Origin: an uncultured Psychrobacter sp.
GTDB taxonomy: Bacteria > Pseudomonadota > Gammaproteobacteria > Pseudomonadales > Moraxellaceae
Length of the DNA: 64,000 nt
Assembly (NCBI GenBank): GCA_947489525.1
Contig: CANLDW010000001.1
Location: forward strand, 682,001 to 746,000
Reading direction: 5' to 3'
Each line of letters begins with the position of its first letter. Within the stretch, counting starts at the first letter, position 1. The translations under genes were made by a program, and so were the position numbers. Below the pieces are notes generated by a model, which was not told where the DNA came from, did no database searches, and was given only the letters and a program-made list of their open reading frames with translations. Of this stretch, positions 58,268-64,000 are shown piece after piece.

Positions 58268-60643
58268 TTAATAGTCAATCGTATAGCTTAAACCATAAGT
58301 TGTCCCTGATGCTGGCAGACGGTTTAGAGCGCCATAAGTGGTTTGATGATAGACGGTTTTGTACTCTTTATTTAATATATTATAAATACCATAGCCCACT
58401 TTACCGACAGGCATTTGCACTTGGCCTAATAGATCAAAGGTTGCATAACCGTTAATGGGCTGAGCGCTAGTATCCGGATCTCGCTGCTGATCCTCAAAAG
58501 CTTCATCATCGCCGCCAATAGCAAGCGCTTGCAGACGAATAGTACTGCCTTCATCAAAGTTATACTGAGCAAACGCTGTACCTTTTAAAGGGGTTATGCG
58601 TACGGCGTCAAGCTCAAGCCAGTCGCCGTTGTTTTTGTACTGACCGCGAGTATAAGCGATGCTGCCGCCCACTTGCCACTGATCGCTAATCTCGTGTACG
58701 AGTGAGCCTTCAACACCGTAAATGCGCTCGTCAGTATCGACGACTTCGACAGTATAATCGTCGGTAAAGCGTACGGTCTTGTCCGAGTCGTTATAAAAGG
58801 CGCTAATCTTGCCAGCAGTATCACCGCGTTTGCCCTGCCAGCCCAGCTCATAGTTATTGATCTCAATAGGCTGGACGTTATTTGAATCAACAACAAATCC
58901 TGCACGCACATCACGTAGCGCCCGTTGTACGTCAGCGGTGGTAAAGCCTTGCGAGAAGTTAGCAAATACTTGATCGTTTGGCGTCACTTGATAACTAGTG
59001 CCAAGGTTAAACAATGTCTTGTCGTGATCGGTATCGCCGTCCTCTACGCGGCCCGCTTGATAATCAATACCGTAAGCATTGGCTACTGGACTGATACGAG
59101 TATCATTAAAGTAGTCCTGTAGCAGCTGCTCATAAATAGGTATAAAAGCATCGGTCTCGGCTTCGAGTCTCTGATAACGTACGCCGGCACTGGCATGCCA
59201 TTTATCAGTCATATCAACATCAGCATTGGCAAACACGCCCCATTTATCAATGGTGGTCTCCGGTCCGCCATTATAAGTTATGCCATTGTTACGTGAGTTA
59301 AGACCATTACTAGCAATAAACAGATCTAAATTTTGTCCGTAGTAGTTTTGCTCACTCTCTTCACGTTCAAAGTCAGTACCGTAACTAAATAGCGTGGGCT
59401 TACCGTCAATCTCTGTTTCGGTTTGCATAGCGGCGCGTAGACCCATCACCTCAATGTCAGCTTCTGATTGAGTGACAACAACTGCCCCGCCTAGTAACTG
59501 TCTTAATGTTCTTCTATCAGTGAGACCATTAGCAACCCAGACTTCACCCGCTTGATCGGTAAAGTCCTTACCTGAAGGATAAAAACGTCCTTCTTCGTCG
59601 CGATAATAACCAGTAATGCTTAAATTTGAGCCTAAGATATCACTGTTATTGTAGTTTAGGTTGACTGAAGTTTTGGTCGTATAAGGCTCATGCTGGACAT
59701 AAGCATCATCAATGGCTCGTAGCGACGGCGGTGCTACGTTTGGCGCAAGTAGAACTTGCAGGTTATCACCATAGTCTGGCCCGTAGTCGGTATCTTGCTC
59801 GTCATCATAATACGTCACCGCCAGATCAACCGTTTGGGTGTCGGTCAGCGCCATACCTAAATTAGCATTAATACTCAAAGCATCGGTATCCTGTTGGTCG
59901 GTTTGGTTGACATCGGGACTGATACGGCGATTATGGCTATCAAACTTGCCGCCTTTACTATCAAAATCGACATCCAAGCGGCCGTAAACGCGCTCGCCGC
60001 CATAACCTAAGCTTTGCCCAATGTGATAGCCAAGCGAATCGGACTCAAACTCGCGGCTAGCGCTAGCACCGATACGTGTTTGTCTAAGCGGGCCATAACC
60101 GAGCATGGATTTAGTGACAAGGTTAATAAGCCCGCCTGCCGCGCCTGCACCATAAATACTTGTTGCGCCTGTCAGCACCTCTACGCGTGCAAGCTGGGCA
60201 GGATCGATACTGTTAAGCTCGCGTGATAAGCTGCGCGATCCTGATAAGGGCACGCCGTTAAGTAAGTACTGCACGGGGCGACCACGCATGGTCGTGCCAT
60301 AGTTACTGGTTGAGCCACTACTCGCACCTAGACTGGGTACCAGCTGCGCCAATATATCGCCAACGGTACGATCCCCTGTGGCCTGTCTCGCAATCTCCTC
60401 TTCGCTAATGACTTGAGTCACCGCTGGCATCTCACTGATCTTTTGTGCCAGCGCCGTACCCGTTTTAGCAGTTGCTGCAACTGTGATGGTATCCAAAGTG
60501 ACACTTGGTTCATCGCCATTGACGGTATTTGAAGCGTCTGGTGCTTGAGCACTTGGCACTACAGCGTTAGCATCAGTTTGAGCGTATAAGTGTTGACTGA
60601 TACAAAGCGTGAGCAGGGATAAAGCAAGTTGATGACTTTTCAT
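58268..60643 (-). CDS. TonB-dependent siderophore receptor
   Basis: This 791 aa outer-membrane receptor imports a ferric siderophore using TonB energy. A signal peptide ending HLYA is followed by a plug domain with MPAVTQVISEEEIARQ and a GAGAAGGLINLVTK-like plug end. A 22-strand barrel follows, finishing GTTYGLSYTIDY. It is preceded by a Fur-box-like palindrome at 60728-60748 and encoded beside siderophore synthetases, so it probably takes up the product of that operon. The exact ligand is unknown. Confidence 0.92.
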   Translation of the reverse strand: MKSHQLALSLLTLCISQHLYAQTDANAVVPSAQAPDASNTVNGDEPSVTLDTITVAATAKTGTALAQKISEMPAVTQVISEEEIARQATGDRTVGDILAQLVPSLGASSGSTSNYGTTMRGRPVQYLLNGVPLSGSRSLSRELNSIDPAQLARVEVLTGATSIYGAGAAGGLINLVTKSMLGYGPLRQTRIGASASREFESDSLGYHIGQSLGYGGERVYGRLDVDFDSKGGKFDSHNRRISPDVNQTDQQDTDALSINANLGMALTDTQTVDLAVTYYDDEQDTDYGPDYGDNLQVLLAPNVAPPSLRAIDDAYVQHEPYTTKTSVNLNYNNSDILGSNLSITGYYRDEEGRFYPSGKDFTDQAGEVWVANGLTDRRTLRQLLGGAVVVTQSEADIEVMGLRAAMQTETEIDGKPTLFSYGTDFEREESEQNYYGQNLDLFIASNGLNSRNNGITYNGGPETTIDKWGVFANADVDMTDKWHASAGVRYQRLEAETDAFIPIYEQLLQDYFNDTRISPVANAYGIDYQAGRVEDGDTDHDKTLFNLGTSYQVTPNDQVFANFSQGFTTADVQRALRDVRAGFVVDSNNVQPIEINNYELGWQGKRGDTAGKISAFYNDSDKTVRFTDDYTVEVVDTDERIYGVEGSLVHEISDQWQVGGSIAYTRGQYKNNGDWLELDAVRITPLKGTAFAQYNFDEGSTIRLQALAIGGDDEAFEDQQRDPDTSAQPINGYATFDLLGQVQMPVGKVGYGIYNILNKEYKTVYHQTTYGALNRLPASGTTYGLSYTIDY

Positions 60644-60727
60644 AGAGATTCACTTCGTTAAATAATAGTGGGATAAGCTTTATTTATGTTGTGATACAGG
60701 GCGTACTAGTTTTGTGAATGCTATTCT

Positions 60728-60748
60728 AAATGATAATTATTAACATTT
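60728..60748. promoter_or_regulatory. Fur-box-like palindrome
   Basis: AAATGATAAT-T-ATTAACATTT is a 21-base palindrome with one mismatch per arm pair, and it contains the TGATAAT half-site of the Fur consensus. It lies about 85 bases upstream of the receptor ATG and downstream of the RraA-like gene, so it should repress the receptor in iron-rich conditions. Confidence 0.75.
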
Positions 60749-60833
60749 CTATAAATAATTGTAGATGTCAATCTTATAACTGCACAATAAGTGGTTCTAT
60801 GTTTATATCATTTGGCTCTGTAATACCACCTAT

Positions 60834-61490
60834 CTACTGCTTAAGTAATTGATCCAGTTTATTATTTTGGTACGCTTCCATAAATAATTGGAGCTTCATT
60901 TCATCGTCACGGTGTTTGACTTGGCAGTCAGGGAGCAGCTGTTGTGCCAGCTCTGGCGTTAGTACGAATACCCCATCATTATCCATTACAGCGATATCAC
61001 CGTTACAAATAGACGTCGTCTGCATGCCAAAGCGATATTGGATATCAGCGGCTAGCTTGCCTGCTGCCTGCTGACTTTTAAAGGTAGTGACAGCGCTCAC
61101 ACCTTGAGCAAATATGGGAAAGCCTAATTGCTTGATTTGTAGCGAGTCGGTCACCTGCCCTATGACAATCACGCCAGCGAGCTGCTCATAAATAGCGGCG
61201 CAAGTACGTAGCGCACCCCAGCAAGCTTTGACGCCTAAAACCTGCGCGTCGATACATAACACGTCGCCGGGCGTCGCTTCAATAAGCGCTTTCTTGATTA
61301 CATCAGTATTATCAGAGGTAAGCGTAACCGTGAGTACTCTACCAACAACGGTATCAGCGCAAGGAAACAGCGCTTTGATATCTGGTAGATAGCCGGTATC
61401 AGTGAAATGCCCGAGGGTTGAAGTGGCAAGTGCGCGGTAGCTATCTATTAACTCATTAACGTTCTCAAGCTTATCGGTACTTGTTGTCAT
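60834..61490 (-). CDS. RraA-like protein in the siderophore operon
   Basis: This 218 aa protein has the RraA / HMG-aldolase fold pattern: GDVLCID near 75-81, the glycine-rich segment of IVIGQVTDSLQIKQLGFPIF, and the later GDIAVMDNDGVFVL. In catalytic members of this family an Arg-Asp pair binds substrate and metal; here the equivalent appears to be Thr114-Asp115, so the Arg is absent. The start overlaps the stop of the upstream synthetase by four bases (ATGA), meaning tight coupling. A role in making or supplying a citrate/2-oxoacid precursor is only an inference. Confidence 0.75.
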   Translation of the reverse strand: MTTSTDKLENVNELIDSYRALATSTLGHFTDTGYLPDIKALFPCADTVVGRVLTVTLTSDNTDVIKKALIEATPGDVLCIDAQVLGVKACWGALRTCAAIYEQLAGVIVIGQVTDSLQIKQLGFPIFAQGVSAVTTFKSQQAAGKLAADIQYRFGMQTTSICNGDIAVMDNDGVFVLTPELAQQLLPDCQVKHRDDEMKLQLFMEAYQNNKLDQLLKQ

Positions 61491-63544
61491 GCAAACCTCT
61501 TAGCGTTGGTATAGTGGCTTTGGTCTATAGCTTTATCAGCCTTGTTAATACTGTAAAAAGGATTGCAAGTCTTGCTCTCCCCTGCCGGCATACTGCCGTG
61601 CGGATCAGCGCCGCGCTCAATCACTGGTAGTAGCAGGGTTTTGTGCGGGTAATAGGACGTGGTCAAGAGCTGCTCACGAATCAGCTTAGATTGATCGATG
61701 TCAAAATCGATATGTTCTAAAGCGTCATCAATACAGCTACTTACTTGCTGCCACAGCGTCGCTTCATCAATCTTATAATGTTCAGATAAGGACTCGATAA
61801 TGGCGCGGATATTGACCAGTATCCCTAGTGATTGCAGATAGAATATCAGTGTCTGCGGCGTCTCGCGGTACAAACGGTTTTTAAAATCCGGCGGACTTAA
61901 ATACTCAGGATCGGCTATATGATGACGGTCAAGCCAAGGCAGATGGATACGCAGCGAGTCATGATCGCGCAGCAGCACGCTGGTAAATTGATGCGCGCGT
62001 AATACGACAACGATATTTTGCCCGTGCATCTCGGGCGCAAGTCCCAAACGCAAGCAGCGCAGCATCGTCCCTAAAAACACCTCGCAGAGAGTGTTAAAGC
62101 AGTCGATGGCAGCCGCTTTTATCTGCTCTAGCTTAGCAAGCGCTTGTTTTGATTGGATAATCTCATCAAAGATATGATGGCTTATGCCGTCTTTATAGAC
62201 CAGCATCCCCAAGCTTGCCATTGGTAGCAAGCGCACTTGATCATCGCATAAATCTGCTGGCAGACTTCTCATCATAGCGCCTAAATGAGTGGGCTTTTCT
62301 TGATAAAAATACGGATTAATCGAGCTTTTATCCTGTACATGATCAGGCGACATATAGCCCCACCACAGACGCTCATCCCATAAACGCATCTGTTTAGAGA
62401 GTACCGGATCTATCTGCTGGGCTTGTCTTAAAATAGCTTCATTTTTCTCGCCATTGATAAGCTTCAGTGCGGGCAGGTAGCGCTTTGAGTTAAGCGCATA
62501 AACGCCTAAGGGCAGCTTGATACTATGCGGCGTGTCACGGCTTATGAGCATACTACGCATTGAGGCGCTAGCGTAAGTGACTGCTGCATTAAAGCTCAGC
62601 TTAACCACAGTACCAGCGGCAAAATCATCGGCGTACATCGAATCTATGACTTGGCTCATCTGCCAAGGATGCACGGGCAGCGCGACGTGAGTGTCTGTAA
62701 GATTTTTATCCTCAAGCTCTTGGTCTAAGCACTGCTGCTGCGCACTCTCTAATAAAAAAGTCGCAGGGTTCTGCGTGCTGATATCGGTGACATTATCAGC
62801 GGCCATTAAATGACTACGAGCAATAGCGACCCATGCCAAGGCAATAGGCTGGTTAAACTCTGCCATATAATGTTGATAAGCTGCTTTGGTAAAGCCAAGC
62901 TTGCCTTTCGCTAAGGGATGAAAAGGGCGATCCATGAGTGACGCCCACTGCTCGCCTGCAATCAAGGTCTGATACCAGTGCGGACGCTGATAGACTGTAG
63001 TGGTAATATCGGCGCTAGCTGACCACTGCTCAGCGTCCAAAGATGCTTGCAGACTCTCTTTAAGTTTAGAGATTCCAGCCTCGCTAAGCTGTGATTGATC
63101 CATAACAGACAATAAAATATCTAGCAAGGTATGCGCATTATCTACTTGTTGTAGCGATGCATAAGTATTATCTGTAGCCAGTTTATAGATCAGGGGCATA
63201 CAAGGCTGAGACAAACGCCAAGGCGCGGTATAGCCAGACTCTACCAATAATAATAAACGACTATCAGTGCCCGTTTGGATCGCTAGCAGCGGCTTATCTT
63301 GAGCAAAAAACGCTTGATAAGCGCGTGGCAGCATCGTCAAAGGCTGCTGCAAGGGCTGTTTGGATAGATAATCCGTCGTGGTGGTCACTGTAATCAGACG
63401 TTCACTTACCCACTGCTCCAGCAAAGCGCACTCGATTAGATAGGTCAGCGAGGATTGTTGAATTGCCTGAATGATTTGTTTTGCCGCTCGGTTTGGCGCA
63501 TTTTTTTGAGCGTATTGCACCGGAAATAAGGTGGTCATCGTCAT
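61487..63544 (-). CDS. IucA/IucC-family NIS siderophore synthetase
   Basis: This 685 aa enzyme belongs to the NRPS-independent siderophore synthetase family, which joins carboxylates and amines or alcohols by adenylation. Conserved family segments are HPWQMSQVIDSM, ASASMRSMLISRDTPH (phosphate binding), LAPEMHGQNIVVVLR, and the DHDSLRIHLPW region near the C-terminus. Its ATG overlaps the stop of the upstream synthetase by one base (TAATG). Together with the neighbouring synthetase and TonB receptor it defines a carboxylate-type siderophore locus. Confidence 0.9.
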   Translation of the reverse strand: MTMTTLFPVQYAQKNAPNRAAKQIIQAIQQSSLTYLIECALLEQWVSERLITVTTTTDYLSKQPLQQPLTMLPRAYQAFFAQDKPLLAIQTGTDSRLLLLVESGYTAPWRLSQPCMPLIYKLATDNTYASLQQVDNAHTLLDILLSVMDQSQLSEAGISKLKESLQASLDAEQWSASADITTTVYQRPHWYQTLIAGEQWASLMDRPFHPLAKGKLGFTKAAYQHYMAEFNQPIALAWVAIARSHLMAADNVTDISTQNPATFLLESAQQQCLDQELEDKNLTDTHVALPVHPWQMSQVIDSMYADDFAAGTVVKLSFNAAVTYASASMRSMLISRDTPHSIKLPLGVYALNSKRYLPALKLINGEKNEAILRQAQQIDPVLSKQMRLWDERLWWGYMSPDHVQDKSSINPYFYQEKPTHLGAMMRSLPADLCDDQVRLLPMASLGMLVYKDGISHHIFDEIIQSKQALAKLEQIKAAAIDCFNTLCEVFLGTMLRCLRLGLAPEMHGQNIVVVLRAHQFTSVLLRDHDSLRIHLPWLDRHHIADPEYLSPPDFKNRLYRETPQTLIFYLQSLGILVNIRAIIESLSEHYKIDEATLWQQVSSCIDDALEHIDFDIDQSKLIREQLLTTSYYPHKTLLLPVIERGADPHGSMPAGESKTCNPFYSINKADKAIDQSHYTNAKRFA

Positions 63545-64000
63545 TACCCTCGGCTCTTAGCTAGTGGGTTATTGATATACTTGATCGGAAAGATGTTATC
63601 ACCGAATAAGCGACGCTTAGCAAGCGACTCAATGCGAGTTTGCTTGGCAAAAACGTCAAAGCGCTCAAAGTGCGCTTGGTGTTCTGGATGCTGATTTTGG
63701 TAGTCTACAATACAGTCCGCCACCTGCTGCCAAAAGTCGCTCTCGGAGTACTGATAATGGGTCTGCAAAAAAATAGCGATGTCAGCGAACGCCACAAAAA
63801 ACAAACAAGCCACCGTCATATCACGAATGCCGTCGGTGTCGTCGGTTTCGATAAATGAGCCACGGTTTAAAGCCGCGTGCGCCGCAGGCAAGCTATAAAA
63901 GCTTGGGGTCAGATCTTTACGAGTCAGATGCTGTGGCGAGTAGCGCACCCCATCATGCAAATCTTTTAATAACACTTTTACCGGATAGCCGTCTTTATGG
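63544..64000 (-). CDS. IucA/IucC-family siderophore synthetase, C-terminal part (cut by window edge)
   Basis: The frame is open to the right edge of the window, and the visible 152 codons match the C-terminal region of a second NIS synthetase. They begin HKDGYPVKVLLKDLHDGVRY and contain SYSLPAAHAALNRGSF-like and TRIESLAKRRLFGDN segments. A GTG at 63973-63975 is only an internal valine. The product is therefore longer and continues outside the window. It is the first visible gene of the coupled operon running leftward. Confidence 0.85.
   Translation of the reverse strand, partial: HKDGYPVKVLLKDLHDGVRYSPQHLTRKDLTPSFYSLPAAHAALNRGSFIETDDTDGIRDMTVACLFFVAFADIAIFLQTHYQYSESDFWQQVADCIVDYQNQHPEHQAHFERFDVFAKQTRIESLAKRRLFGDNIFPIKYINNPLAKSRG

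Noticed and set aside
58594..58965. 123-codon minus-strand frame inside the TonB receptor
   Set aside because: It is an alternative frame of a clearly real receptor gene on the same strand.

Overview
The window looks like chromosome of a gamma-proteobacterium of the Moraxellaceae, most likely Psychrobacter. This is inferred from the protein sequences and gene order: perM/hda facing purM-purN, pyrC-rnt, a pyrG-kdsA-eno-ftsB-ispD group, a long (529 aa) isocitrate lyase, malate synthase G, several gram-negative porins, and a moderate GC content with AT-rich intergenic DNA. No phage, transposase, integrase, CRISPR array or rRNA is visible. One tRNA gene (Glu, UUC) is present.

Layout. 0-17 kb is mostly housekeeping: hda, an AI-2E/PerM-type permease, purM-purN, a semialdehyde-type dehydrogenase, a LysR regulator divergent from aceA, a CYTH-CHAD protein, an L,D-transpeptidase, an unknown tail-anchored protein, argG, pyrC and rnt. 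17-28 kb holds tRNA-Glu, a membrane-anchored BLUF blue-light sensor, and the pyrG-kdsA / eno-ftsB-ispD group. A copper-handling block (an HMA-like protein without cysteines, a CopZ-like chaperone and CopA) lies between kdsA and eno. 28-40 kb carries three tandem porin paralogues, glcB, miaE, four consecutive genes for small hydrophilic disordered proteins, ppk1 and mtgA. 40-49 kb carries a glutaredoxin-like protein, a rhomboid protease, a MipA/OmpV protein, Hsp20, an AT-rich islet with a small basic protein overlapping a nonsense-interrupted gene, fumC, a 5-formyl-THF cyclo-ligase and a Na+/H+ antiporter-family protein. 49-58 kb carries lon, a lipoprotein Cu,Zn-SOD, topA and hypotheticals. 58-64 kb is a siderophore locus: a TonB-dependent receptor behind a Fur-box-like palindrome, an RraA-like protein, and two IucA/IucC-type synthetases in an overlapping operon that runs off the right edge.

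How the genes connect. aceA and glcB supply both enzymes of the glyoxylate shunt from separate loci, and fumC belongs to the adjoining TCA segment. lon and hsp20 each have a plausible sigma-32 promoter. Nearly every transcription unit ends in a clear intrinsic terminator, often one serving two convergent genes. Several intergenic regions contain short tandem repeats with 11-14 bp periods.

The most promising material for undescribed biology is: the four-gene disordered-protein cluster at 35.7-37.1 kb; the overlapping two-gene islet at 43.9-44.9 kb; the siderophore operon with an RraA-like gene lacking the usual Arg of the Arg-Asp motif; the tail-anchored BLUF protein; and the cysteine-less HMA-like protein in the copper block. 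All calls come from reading the sequence; no database search was possible.
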